A stretch of DNA of 64,000 nucleotides from an uncultured Planctomycetota bacterium. GTDB lineage: Bacteria > Planctomycetota > UBA1135 > GCA-002686595. Made by a program: the position numbers and the translations under genes. The DNA is taken from contig CAIYPP010000103.1 of assembly GCA_903928115.1 (NCBI GenBank), positions 1 to 64,000 of the forward strand. Reading direction: 5' to 3'. The notes under the pieces are model-generated. The model was not told the origin of the DNA, did not search any database, and saw only the letters and a list, made by a program, of their open reading frames with translations. This document shows positions 19,427 to 28,768 of the stretch, in pieces. Position 1 is the stretch's first letter; the number at the start of each line of letters is the position of its first letter.

Positions 19427-19616
19427 CCGAGGTTTCCTTGCCGGGACTGTGGGACGGTCCGCATGGAGTCTAGCTCACGCGCTTGCCGCGGTTTCGGTTC
19501 TCGAGGCAAATCGCCGTACGGCTAGCTCCTTGAGCCCCACCCCGCCCCGCGCGCTCAAGGTCCGCGCGACATCGCAGAGCGCGAGCGTTACCTTGTTCCC
19601 GCCACGAGGCCCGCCC

Positions 19617-20716
<1,100 letters not shown>

Positions 20717-20720
<4 letters not shown>

Positions 20721-21238
20721 GCGCTTTCGAGCCGCGCGCGAACCTCGCCGCGCTTCGCAGCTCCTATGCAGAGATCGAGCGCTGGCTGGAGTTGCCGCGC
20801 GAGCGGTTGCACCGTGTCGACTCCTCCGTCTCCGGCTGGAATGCGGAGCAGCATGTCGTGCACGTCGCGCTCGCCAACGAGCTCGTCGGGCGCAACCTCA
20901 AGAACCTGCTCAAGGGCTCGGGCCTGCTCGTCGTCGACTCAGGCGAGCCTGTGGACGGTGCCTTGGAGATCCTTGCGAGCGGCCGCATTCCGCGCGGGCA
21001 GGCGCAGGCGCCGCGCATCGTGCGTCCGCCCGAGCTCGTGGAGCGCGCGTACCTGCTCGAGTGGCTCGAAGGCAACCGCCGCGACTTCGCCGAGGCGGCC
21101 GAGCGCGTCGACGAGCTTGAGCGCGCGACCAAGCGCATCCCACACCAGATCCTCGGGCCGCTCACCGCGGTCCTGTGGGTGCGCTTCGCGGCGGTGCACA
21201 CCGAGCATCACCTAGCGATCGCGCGCGAGCTCGTCTGA
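20717..21238 (+). CDS. DinB-superfamily protein
   Basis: 173 residues, GTG start overlapping the dioxygenase stop. DinB-fold proteins are four-helix bundles with a His triad binding a metal. Here SGWNAEQHVVHVALANE supplies the first His and RFAAVHTEHHLAIAREL the second and third (H-x-x-x-H spacing). Many members are metal-dependent thiol-S-transferases or hydrolases; this substrate is unknown. Tight coupling to tryptophan dioxygenase suggests it might act on a kynurenine-pathway metabolite, which is only inference from position. Confidence 0.75.
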
Positions 21239-21300
21239 CGCGGTGGCGCGTCGGGCGCTCGGCGCGCGCCCGGATCACGGGTCCCGATCTCGAGTCCCGA

Positions 21301-21375
21301 TCATGGGGCGAGCCAGAAGAGCACGGCGACCCAAGCGAGCCAGAAGAACGGACTGCGAAACGCGCGCTGAAGCAT
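21301..21375 (-). CDS. Candidate 24-residue membrane micro-protein
   Basis: ATG at 21375, stop at 21301; 24 residues beginning MLQRAFRSPFF and ending FWLAP. A basic N-terminus is followed by a hydrophobic, Trp-rich stretch long enough for a short transmembrane helix. An AGGAT sits 8-9 bases upstream of the ATG. It lies downstream of the WYL regulator on the same strand, but a hairpin separates them. No homologue is recognised; such short ORFs also occur by chance, so this is a candidate only. Confidence 0.3.
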   Translation of the reverse strand: MLQRAFRSPFFWLAWVAVLFWLAP

Positions 21376-21421
21376 GGGGTGGATCCTCGCGACCAAGGGT
21401 GGGCCGCGCAGTCTCGACCTC

Positions 21422-21456
21422 AACCTTGGACACGGAATGTCCAAGGTTCGTTTTTT
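21422..21456 (+). terminator. Intrinsic terminator between convergent dioxygenase/DinB and WYL genes
   Basis: A perfect 11 bp inverted repeat (AACCTTGGACA, 5-base loop, TGTCCAAGGTT) is followed two bases later by TTTTTT. This is the clearest U-tailed terminator in the window. The T-run is on the plus strand, so it would end the transcript of the tryptophan dioxygenase/DinB pair; it lies directly next to the stop of the minus-strand WYL regulator. Confidence 0.8.
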
Positions 21457-22476
21457 CTAGCCGCCCGCGTCGCCTCGGTGCAGCCGCGCGAGGCGTTCGG
21501 ACTGCTCGCGTACGTCCGCGCGCAGGCTCGCGGGCTTGCGGACCTCGACGGTCCCGCCGTAGCGCAGCACCTGCCGCGCCACTTCGAAGAGCGTGTTCGA
21601 CAGGAACGTGAGCGTCGCCGAGCCATCGCGGTGCTTGCGGACGCTCTGCTTCTTGGCCCACGCGCGTTCGTCCGCGATGTGCGCGTGCTCGGCCGCGAAG
21701 AAGAGCTCGACCGTCTCGGGCTTGCCCTGCCCGTGCATCGCGTTGAAGCCGTGCTCGAAGTACGTGTGCGCCGAGAACGACGGGTCGACCTCGTAGGGCT
21801 CGTCCGTGCGCGCGACGCGGCGGATGCGCGGCACGTAGAAGAGCGCGTAGTGACGGCCGTTCTGCGTGCGTCCGACGAGGAACCACTCGCGGTCGCGCAC
21901 GACGAGCAGATACGGGTCGATGCGCCGCGCCTCGGCGCGGCCCTTGGTCGGCGTGAAGTACTCGATGTCGAGCTTGCGGCGTGCGAGGATCGAGTCGACG
22001 AGCTCGCTCCACGTCCGAGTCGGGATCGGCGTCGCGGGCAGGCCTGCGAAATGCACGGCCTGCGCGGCGAGCTCGTGCTTCGCGCGCAGGTCTTTGGGCA
22101 AGGTTCCGAGGACGCGATCGAAGGCGCCGCGTAGCTCGTCCGCCAGCGGCGTCCCCTCGTACTGCAGGACCGCGTTCTCGGTCACCATCAGCGCGAACAG
22201 GTCGCGCTCGGACAAGGCCGTCGCGGGGATCTGGAAGCCCGCCTCCGTGTAGTGAAAGCCCTTGCGGCTCGAGTCGTAGTCGATCGGAGCGCCCAACTCG
22301 CTGCGCATCGCCTCGATGTCGCGATAGATCGACTTCGCGGAGACTCCGCAGTCTTTGGCGAGCCGCGCGGCGCTCGGATAGCCGCCCTCGCGCAGGAGTG
22401 CATCGATGCGGTGAATCCGCTTCCAGCGCGAGAGATAGTCCCCCTCGGGGCCGCGATAGATCTGGGGCGCAGGCAT
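21457..22476 (-). CDS. WYL-domain transcriptional regulator (YafY-like)
   Basis: 339 residues. An N-terminal HTH_11-type winged helix (about 18-65: RIHRIDALLREGGYPSAARL, CGVSAKSIYRDIEAM) is followed by a WYL ligand-sensing domain (about 160-240; the motif region reads VVRDREWFLVGRTQNGRHYALFYV with REWFLVG in place of strict WYL) and a WCX-like C-terminal part (SNTLFEVARQVLRYGG). Such proteins often sense nucleic-acid fragments or second messengers. The ATG at 22476 is chosen over a GTG at 22509. Divergent from the cassette at 22685, with ~200 bp between, so it could regulate that cassette. Confidence 0.88.
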   Translation of the reverse strand: MPAPQIYRGPEGDYLSRWKRIHRIDALLREGGYPSAARLAKDCGVSAKSIYRDIEAMRSELGAPIDYDSSRKGFHYTEAGFQIPATALSERDLFALMVTENAVLQYEGTPLADELRGAFDRVLGTLPKDLRAKHELAAQAVHFAGLPATPIPTRTWSELVDSILARRKLDIEYFTPTKGRAEARRIDPYLLVVRDREWFLVGRTQNGRHYALFYVPRIRRVARTDEPYEVDPSFSAHTYFEHGFNAMHGQGKPETVELFFAAEHAHIADERAWAKKQSVRKHRDGSATLTFLSNTLFEVARQVLRYGGTVEVRKPASLRADVREQSERLARLHRGDAGG

Positions 22477-22635
22477 GGGAAGTTCGCGGCGGCGAAGACC
22501 TCCCGCCACCGCTCGCGGCCAATGCTAGCAGGGCTCGCGGGCAGGGGCGGAGGCGGGCTTGGAGTGAACTCCGTCTTCGAAAGTGGGGAATTGCGGGACC
22601 CGACCGCGCTCTTGCACGCGCGGCGCGGCCCAGCA

Positions 22636-22665
22636 TTGACGGACTTCGAGTTGCGGAGCTAGCGT
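22636..22665 (+). promoter_or_regulatory. Candidate promoter of the 22.7-27.7 kb cassette
   Basis: TTGACG (22636-22641), an 18 bp spacer, then TAGCGT (22660-22665), close to sigma-70 -35 and -10 hexamers. The predicted start is near 22672, just before an AGGAG ribosome site and the TTG start at 22685, leaving a very short leader. Confidence 0.45.
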
Positions 22666-22684
22666 CCGGGGCACAGGAGACTGC

Positions 22685-23458
22685 TTGGCACGTCGGCCGC
22701 CCCACAGCCGCGCCAGTTCGTCGGAGCGTGCGCTTCGCACGCCGGACGCCGCTCCGTTGCCGCTGCATCCGAAGTTCACGCTGCTCTCGCGGCCGGACGC
22801 GACGCTGCTCGGCCCCGCGCCGATCGCCGCCGTCGGCTGGGCCGGCCCGCCGGTGCCCGGCAGTGCGCGCGACTTCCTCGAGCGCGTCTGCGATGGCGAC
22901 CCGCTCGGCCTCGGACCTGCAGCGCGTGCGCTGGTCGGTGCCCGCGCCTACTTGGTCGAGCCCGCCCACATCGCCGACAAGGCCGCCGCGCGCGCCGCGT
23001 TCGAGATGGCCCGCGAGCGGCGCTGGGACGACGCGCCCGCGCGCGTGCGAACGTGGCTCGATCGCGCCCTCGCGCGCGAGCTCGAGGACCAGCGCGACGC
23101 GCAGTCCGACGCCGTCCCGCCCGAGCCGGGCGACTTCCTCGGCGCCGTGGCCGAGCGTCTCGGCATCCAGCCTGCGCTGATGCACACCGCTGCAGTGGTG
23201 TTCAACGCTCTGCCCAGCCCGGTGCGCCGCGCGTTCTTTGGCGCGTTCGTGCGCGGCCAATCGCTGGCCGAGCTGTCCGCCGCGGGGCTCGGCGACGAGC
23301 CCACGGTGCGCCGCCGCCTGCGCTGCGCGCTCCTTTCGCTCTCGCGCCTCACCCCGACCGAGGTCGATCCCGCCGACGTCGACGCGCCCGACCTTGATTC
23401 CATCGAGCTCGATTCCACCGACCTCGATTCCACCGAGCAGGAGCCCGACCGTGGCTGA
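22685..23458 (+). CDS. Sigma-region-4-like protein with acidic repeat tail (hypothetical)
   Basis: 257 residues. TTG start with AGGAG six bases upstream; no ATG fits. Residues ~170-220 (ALPSPVRRAFFGAFVRGQSL ... EPTVRRRLRCALLSLSRL) look like sigma-70 region 4 (helix, turn, recognition helix), but no region 2 is visible, so it is a sigma-like HTH protein rather than a proven sigma factor. The C-terminal tail is acidic with three tandem five-residue units (LDSIE, LDSTD, LDSTE) encoded by a 15 bp repeat at 23393-23437. It overlaps the next gene by 8 bp and appears to head a four-gene cassette. Confidence 0.65.
   Translation: MARRPPHSRASSSERALRTPDAAPLPLHPKFTLLSRPDATLLGPAPIAAVGWAGPPVPGSARDFLERVCDGDPLGLGPAARALVGARAYLVEPAHIADKAAARAAFEMARERRWDDAPARVRTWLDRALARELEDQRDAQSDAVPPEPGDFLGAVAERLGIQPALMHTAAVVFNALPSPVRRAFFGAFVRGQSLAELSAAGLGDEPTVRRRLRCALLSLSRLTPTEVDPADVDAPDLDSIELDSTDLDSTEQEPDRG
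23393..23437 (+). repeat. 15 bp in-frame tandem repeat, three copies
   Basis: Three consecutive 15 bp units, CTTGATTCCATCGAG, CTCGATTCCACCGAC and CTCGATTCCACCGAG, encode LDSIE, LDSTD and LDSTE in the acidic tail of the sigma-like protein. Units differ by one to three bases, so copy number could vary between strains by slippage. Confidence 0.85.
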
Positions 23459-24374
23459 CCTCGCCGCCGTCCACCCCGAGATCGAAGGCCTGCTGCACGA
23501 GGTGGCCGCCGATCCCGACTCCTGCCTGCTGCGGCTTCCGACCGACGGCCTACGCCGCAGCGTCCGCCGCGCCGCCCTCCCCGACGCCGCCGCCACCACC
23601 GGCCTGCGCCCCGCCGAACGCGAGCTCCTCCGCACCTGGCGCCACGAGACCGCCTACCTCCTCCTCCTCGCCTGCTACCGCCAACAAATCACGGCGCCGG
23701 AGAACAAGCACATCGTCTACGCAGTCAGCGGCGCGGGCGAGGTCGTCGACTCCCTCGACACACACTGGACGCGCCTCGCGCGGGAGTACGTGGGCCTTCC
23801 CAATGACGCCGCGTTGTTCCGTGCGCTGACCCTACTCGGACGCTGCACCTCCCACGACGGCCGCAGCTGGCCCTCCGTCTATCAGCTCGCCGCCGCCTCC
23901 GCCCGCCTCGCGCCGGGCCCCCAAGCCCGCAACTACGCCGCCCTCGACCTGATCCTCAACGGCAACGAGGGCTCCGGCGTGCGCATGCTGCATGGGGTGG
24001 AGAATGCACGACCGCAGCTTCAGTCAATGACAGCCGCTAATCGTGTCTTTGGTTATGAGCGCTTGGGGCGCTTGGATCTGGCATACGAAGCACTCGTAGC
24101 TGCGCACTGGTCAGAAGTCGGCCAACTAGCGCAGCAGTTCTTTGGTCTATGCCTGTCTGCCCAGCTCGGTCGGTCGCGCGATGCTCTGTACTGGGCACAA
24201 GGCCTAGTTGAACAAAACGATAACGCCACGAGCATCAGAAACATGATCACGGGCTTACATGCACGACGCCGAATGAACCTCTGGCAACCGTCGGCGGAAT
24301 CTCAAACAACATTGAAAATGACCGCCCGAAAGCTCGGCGGCATGATCGAGGATATTCATCGTGCATATGCGTAG
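23451..24374 (+). CDS. Cytoplasmic helical protein of a coupled cassette (hypothetical)
   Basis: 307 residues. GTG at 23451 with AGGAG seven bases upstream, overlapping the previous gene by 8 bp. No signal peptide or membrane segment. The body is alpha-helical with spacing that suggests degenerate TPR-like hairpins (GYERLGRLDLAYEALVAAHW, LSAQLGRSRDALYWAQGLVE); no named family. From about codon 183 (near 24000) composition changes abruptly from very GC-rich to much lower GC without breaking the frame. Its last 8 bp overlap the start of a 57-codon gene. Confidence 0.65.
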   Translation: MADLAAVHPEIEGLLHEVAADPDSCLLRLPTDGLRRSVRRAALPDAAATTGLRPAERELLRTWRHETAYLLLLACYRQQITAPENKHIVYAVSGAGEVVDSLDTHWTRLAREYVGLPNDAALFRALTLLGRCTSHDGRSWPSVYQLAAASARLAPGPQARNYAALDLILNGNEGSGVRMLHGVENARPQLQSMTAANRVFGYERLGRLDLAYEALVAAHWSEVGQLAQQFFGLCLSAQLGRSRDALYWAQGLVEQNDNATSIRNMITGLHARRRMNLWQPSAESQTTLKMTARKLGGMIEDIHRAYA

Positions 24375-26300
24375 CCGCTTGCTCAGGGTCGTTCTCGCCT
24401 TGTTGGCATTGGGCGAAATCGTCTTTGCTCAGTCTGCCACAACGTCTCAATCGGGCGCTCAGTCTGCGCCGCCATTCACGAGCGCGCGGCAAGGACCGGC
24501 TCGAAGCCCTGCACCGCCTGTTACGCCCCGAACGCCATGAACACAAAACTCCGCGCTCTCGGCGTTGTTTTGATCGTACTCTTTTTACTACTGCTGTGGC
24601 CGCAACTCTTCAATAGGCACGACGTCCCGGTCTCGAACTCCGAGGCAGAACCCGTTCTTTCCAATGAGACAAGTCGCGCTTCCGAGAAGATAGAAGACCT
24701 GTCGACAAGCCCATCAACGGTTGCTGAACCCCGCCGCGAACCTGCTTCGTTGAGCATTATTAATGCCCAAAACAAGCGTCCAGTTCCCGACGCTCAAGTC
24801 TTCAGCGTTCCCATATCCAAGAAGCTCACCGGACTTGGGATGAGCGGATGTCCGGCTGCCAACGCTAACGTTTGCGCGACGGCAATAGCTATCTCGGATG
24901 CCACCGGCCGAGTCGCTCAATACCAACTTGATGAAGTGACGCCTGCAAAAATGCTCGTCTGTGTTGTCGCTCCCGGGTTTGAAGTTTTCGCTAAGCCAGC
25001 AACGACGATGCACCAAGTTCGCTCCATCGAATTGACCCCCAATCCAAGACCACAGCTTGTACGAGTACGGTCAGACCGCGTGGCGGAGAACTCGACGACA
25101 AAGGTAGTCCAGCACCTTGCATGGTCGTGGCGCGATGGCGACGGAGTCGACGTTGCCCAAGAGGCACATCTCTTAATATCTCATGAGGTGATAAACGAGA
25201 CTCCTCTACAAATTGGATCAAGCTCCGGATTTCATTGGGTCTACGCTTCCAATGGATCGCAAACCACCGAATCGGTAGATGCGTCCGTCGGTGATGATGT
25301 AACTCTTGACCTACGTTCTTCATTTGTGGCATCTGGCACACTCAAGACGCCTGAGTCCATAGCGATCGAGGAAGCGTCTATCGAGTTCATGGTGCGCCGC
25401 GGAAGCAAGGACTATGTGGTAGCAACGACAGAAGTCAACGCATTCGGGCACTGGAAGTTCGAGCGCCTTCCAATCACGAACGGGGATCGTTTTACATTCC
25501 GTGCTATCGCTCGCAATCTCCGCGTGGTTGACGAACGTGTTGAAACGCCTGAACCCAATGAGCACATTCAAGTTTCATTCATCGCTCAACGCGGATACTC
25601 CGCAGTTTTCAAAGTACTAAATGAAGCAAGGGAGCCTATTGCTGGCGCCCTTGTTGGGGCAGTTCAGCGAGACGCGGACGGCGAACGACTCGCTTTAGAG
25701 CGACGGACGGGACAGGACGGGCTTGTACAAGTCGCAGGGCTTCCGCCAGCTGAATCCATAGTGTTTGCCGCAGCGCCCGGCTATACAACGATCGACAGAA
25801 ATATTCGCATCTGGCCGCAATATGTATCTGTAGGGCCCCAAGAGATCATCATGATAAGGGCTACATCGATTTCTGGAAGAGTGCTGGATGGCGAGCGGCC
25901 GCTGGAACGATTTCAGATCTGGTACAAGCTCAAGGATAGCGAGGCGTGGAGTTACGAACGCTTTGAAGGCTCCAGAGACGGTTCGTTCACCCTGCGAGAG
26001 ATTCCCATCGGGCGGATAGAAATGCTCGCACTGGCCGACGAAAAAGGTCAGAGCGAAATGGTCACCATCAACGCCTTAACAGCAGATGCACACAATTCTG
26101 AAACTGTTCTCAACATCTTGCCTTCTATGACCGGCCGCGGGCGCATTGAAGACGCCCAGACCGGCTGGGCCATACACAATGCCATCATTCAAATACTTGC
26201 GTGCGCGGGGGGCTCAGTTGTGGACTGCAGAAAAGAACTGAGCGTGCGAAGCTCATCCGGAGACTTTGAAACATCCACACTCAGCGTCGGCACGGCTCGG
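24000..26300. other. Low-GC block with borders inside two genes
   Basis: From about 24000 to about 26300 the sequence is visibly poorer in GC than both flanks (more A/T third positions, codons such as AAT, ATA, TTA, CAA). It covers the 3' 40% of one gene, all of the 57-codon gene and the first ~588 codons of the large repeat protein. Both edges are sharp and in frame. No transposase, integrase, terminal repeats or tRNA flank it. Borders are by eye. Confidence 0.7.
24367..24540 (+). CDS. 57-residue exported small protein (hypothetical)
   Basis: Short gene, coupled at both ends: its ATG lies inside the last 8 bp of the previous gene and its TGA overlaps the next ATG (ATGA). The product begins MRSRLLRVVLALLALGEIVF and continues AQS, a textbook signal peptide (two Arg, hydrophobic core, A-Q cleavage). 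A mature part of ~36 residues follows, rich in Ser, Thr, Ala and Pro. No homologue recognised. The double overlap and the signal peptide argue that it is real. Confidence 0.6.
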   Translation: MRSRLLRVVLALLALGEIVFAQSATTSQSGAQSAPPFTSARQGPARSPAPPVTPRTP

Positions 26301-27683
26301 ATTGCGGTGTCCGCGCCGGGGTATGAGGTGAAGACGGTGTCGGCGTTTGGGGCGGCGGGGGAGGTGGTGGACTTTGGGACGATTCGGCTCGAGCGGACGC
26401 AGGGGCTTCGGGTGAGGTTGGTGCCGGATGGGGCGCTGAGGTTGGATTGGTGTTCGGCGACGGTGTCGGGGGGGAGGACGTTGCCCACGCAGCTGTTCGA
26501 CGAGCAGGGGTGGCTCGAGGCGGGGAATGTGGTGGCGGGCCCGTGTGTGATCGACATCGTGCGCGCGGATCGGATCGAGGAGCGCGTGTCGTTGAACTTG
26601 GCCGCCGGACGCGCGGTGGTCGAGATTCCGATCACGGTCGGGCGGGGAACGCGCGTGGTGCTCGACGAAGCCGCGGGCGATGTGTTCAGCGTGCGCCTCT
26701 TGCACACCGACAGCGAAGGCTGGGAGCGCGAGACGTCGGCCATGCTCGACGGGGCGCGCGAGGTCGAGGTGCCGGTGCCGCAGGCGGCGGTGCGCGAGGT
26801 CGAGGTGCTCGACGCGAACCTTCAGCGGCTCTTGCGTCGCGAGGTGAGCGCGGAGGAGCGCGCGACCGGCGTGGTGCGCATCGGTGCCGCTTCGGAGCTC
26901 CGCGTGCGTGTGATCGACGAGCGGCGCGAGCCCATCGACGGCGTCGCCGTACTCGTGCGGCGCGTCGGAGGCTCGACGGACATGGTGCTCGACGCGCGCA
27001 CGGATGCCAGCGGCATCGCGCGAGTCGCGGGCGTCGGCTGGGACGAGGTCGAGGTGCTCGCCTTTCATCCGCAGCGCGGCGTTCTGCCGAGCGTGCGGGC
27101 GAAGATCGAGGAGCATCGCAGAGAGCCGCTCGAGCTGATCCTCGCCGCGGAGGGTCGTTGGAGCGTCCGGCTCATGGACGGCGAGCAGCCGCTCGCCGGC
27201 GTGCAGGTGCGGTTCCTCGATCCGCGCCACAACGCGGGCCGCTCGCAGAGCGACGCGGGTGGGACCGCGGTCTCGCTCCCGTTCGCGGCAGGCCGCTATC
27301 GCGCCGAGGTGGGCGAGCGCGGCTACTGGCCTACGGCGGTGGAGCTCGACCTCAAAGGCAAGGACGCCGAGACCGCGCTCCAAGTGCGGCGCACGGGCAG
27401 TCTCGAAGTCGTGCTGCAGTCCGCGAGCTCGCCGGACGTCTCGACGCTCGACGTCGAGCTCGAGCATCTCGAGTTCAAGGAGCGCGCGAGCGATTGGCTC
27501 GCCGCCGGACGCGTGAGCAGCGACAACGGCTTGCGCCCCGACAAAGAACGCCGCATCCGCGTCCACGGCTTGCCGCGGGGCAAGTACCGCTGGTTCGCGC
27601 GTCGCGCGGGCGAAGTGCTCGCGTCTGGCGAGCTCGAAGTTCCGCCTCACGCCACCGCGAAGGAGAAGCTGTTCGTGCCCTGA
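24537..27683 (+). CDS. Large membrane-anchored repeat protein with carboxypeptidase-regulatory-like domains
   Basis: 1048 residues. An N-terminal helix (7-24, ALGVVLIVLFLLLLWPQLF) anchors it, most likely with everything else outside the cytoplasm. The rest is a string of beta-sandwich modules with the pattern of carboxypeptidase-regulatory-like / Cna-B-type folds: repeated 'G.V.D..G.P.. GA.V' strands, e.g. EAREPIAGALVGAVQRDADG, SISGRVLDGERPLERFQIW, IDERREPIDGVAVLVRRVGG, MDGEQPLAGVQVRFLDPRHN. Likely a surface or periplasmic scaffold. Codons 1 to about 588 are lower GC; the rest returns to host-like high GC, with a G-heavy stretch at 26330-26540. Last gene of the cassette; coupled by ATGA to the small exported protein. 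Confidence 0.75.
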   Translation: MNTKLRALGVVLIVLFLLLLWPQLFNRHDVPVSNSEAEPVLSNETSRASEKIEDLSTSPSTVAEPRREPASLSIINAQNKRPVPDAQVFSVPISKKLTGLGMSGCPAANANVCATAIAISDATGRVAQYQLDEVTPAKMLVCVVAPGFEVFAKPATTMHQVRSIELTPNPRPQLVRVRSDRVAENSTTKVVQHLAWSWRDGDGVDVAQEAHLLISHEVINETPLQIGSSSGFHWVYASNGSQTTESVDASVGDDVTLDLRSSFVASGTLKTPESIAIEEASIEFMVRRGSKDYVVATTEVNAFGHWKFERLPITNGDRFTFRAIARNLRVVDERVETPEPNEHIQVSFIAQRGYSAVFKVLNEAREPIAGALVGAVQRDADGERLALERRTGQDGLVQVAGLPPAESIVFAAAPGYTTIDRNIRIWPQYVSVGPQEIIMIRATSISGRVLDGERPLERFQIWYKLKDSEAWSYERFEGSRDGSFTLREIPIGRIEMLALADEKGQSEMVTINALTADAHNSETVLNILPSMTGRGRIEDAQTGWAIHNAIIQILACAGGSVVDCRKELSVRSSSGDFETSTLSVGTARIAVSAPGYEVKTVSAFGAAGEVVDFGTIRLERTQGLRVRLVPDGALRLDWCSATVSGGRTLPTQLFDEQGWLEAGNVVAGPCVIDIVRADRIEERVSLNLAAGRAVVEIPITVGRGTRVVLDEAAGDVFSVRLLHTDSEGWERETSAMLDGAREVEVPVPQAAVREVEVLDANLQRLLRREVSAEERATGVVRIGAASELRVRVIDERREPIDGVAVLVRRVGGSTDMVLDARTDASGIARVAGVGWDEVEVLAFHPQRGVLPSVRAKIEEHRREPLELILAAEGRWSVRLMDGEQPLAGVQVRFLDPRHNAGRSQSDAGGTAVSLPFAAGRYRAEVGERGYWPTAVELDLKGKDAETALQVRRTGSLEVVLQSASSPDVSTLDVELEHLEFKERASDWLAAGRVSSDNGLRPDKERRIRVHGLPRGKYRWFARRAGEVLASGELEVPPHATAKEKLFVP

Positions 27684-27794
27684 GCTTCGCTCGCAGGAAC
27701 GGAGATTGCACCCGAAGCGATCGAGTCCCGCGAGGTCTCACCACGACATGCGGAACTGTTTCTCCACTAGCGCAGCCGCGTCACGCGCGCCGAG

Positions 27795-28766
27795 TCAGTG
27801 GCCCGCGAGCTCGTCGCAGTAGTGCGCGAGCGCGCCATCGAGCCAGCGCTCGTAGCCGGAATCCGCGCGCGTGAGGTAGCCCATGTGCCCGCCGTGGGGC
27901 TCGAGGTGGAGACGGATGTGGGGCGAGAGCGCGACGCGCTCGAACACACGCGAGTCGATCAGCGGGTCGTCGAGGGCGCTGAGGATCACGGTGGGGACTG
28001 CGATCGACGCCAGCTGCGGGGCGCTGGAGCAGCGCGCGTAGTAGTCGGCCGCGTCCTTGAAGCCCGACACGGGCGCGGTGAAGCGATCATCGAGGGTGCG
28101 GAGCGGATCGAGCAGACCGACGGGCGCGCGCGGCCGTACCGCACCGAGGCGCGTGACGAGCTCGATGTCGCGGCGCAGCCGCGCGACGAAGCGCAGCTCG
28201 TAGATGCGGTTGAAGCCGTGGTGCAGGAGCTCGGCGCAGCGCGCGAGGTCGGAAGGAGGATTGACCGCGATCACGGCGTCGGGCGCATGCGCGGGCTCGG
28301 CCGCGGCGAGCAGCGCGATGTTCCCGCTGATCGAGAAGCCGACCACGATGTGCCGCAGGTCGGGTCGCTCGGCGCGGCTCGCGGCGAGCACGCAGGCGAG
28401 GTCGTCGCTGCGGCCTGAGTGGTAAGGGTGACGTGCGAGGCCGCGCCCCGAGCCCGCGTTGCGCAGGTTCACGGCCCAGATGGAGTGTCCGCGCGCTGCG
28501 AGAACGCGAGCGGTGCGCCGTACGTAGTCCGAGTCGACGTCGCCGGAGAGCCCGTGAAGCAAGAGCACGCGGACGGCGCTGGAGCCGACGCGCTCGTGGA
28601 CGGTCAGGTGATCGCCGTCGCGCAGTGCGATCTCGCGCCGCGGCGCGCGCGAGAGCGGCTCGCCCCCGCTCGAGAGCAGATGTCCGAGCAGGGTTTGGAG
28701 TTGGCCGTTCCCAGCCCACCAAGGCGGAGCGCAGGGCCGCTCGTAGCGGCGGATCTCGCGCCGCAC
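27795..28766 (-). CDS. Alpha/beta hydrolase, YheT/EMB8-like
   Basis: 323 residues. Typical YheT-type start PWWAGNGQLQTLLGHL, strand VLLLHGLSGDVDSDY (oxyanion-hole HG), NLRNAGSG, nucleophile Ser145 in VVGFSISGNIALL, acid Asp in LSALDDPLID, and His in HGGHMGYL: a complete catalytic triad. Family members are esterases of uncertain substrate. The GTG at 28766 is the only sensible start; it lies 2 bases after the SEC-C gene's stop, so both are probably one transcript. Convergent with the large repeat-protein gene. Confidence 0.87.
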   Translation of the reverse strand: MRREIRRYERPCAPPWWAGNGQLQTLLGHLLSSGGEPLSRAPRREIALRDGDHLTVHERVGSSAVRVLLLHGLSGDVDSDYVRRTARVLAARGHSIWAVNLRNAGSGRGLARHPYHSGRSDDLACVLAASRAERPDLRHIVVGFSISGNIALLAAAEPAHAPDAVIAVNPPSDLARCAELLHHGFNRIYELRFVARLRRDIELVTRLGAVRPRAPVGLLDPLRTLDDRFTAPVSGFKDAADYYARCSSAPQLASIAVPTVILSALDDPLIDSRVFERVALSPHIRLHLEPHGGHMGYLTRADSGYERWLDGALAHYCDELAGH

Positions 28767-28768
28767 GG

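Noticed and set aside
24000-26300. Insertion sequence or genomic island explaining the low GC
   Set aside because: No transposase, integrase, terminal inverted repeats or target duplication, and both borders lie in frame within genes.
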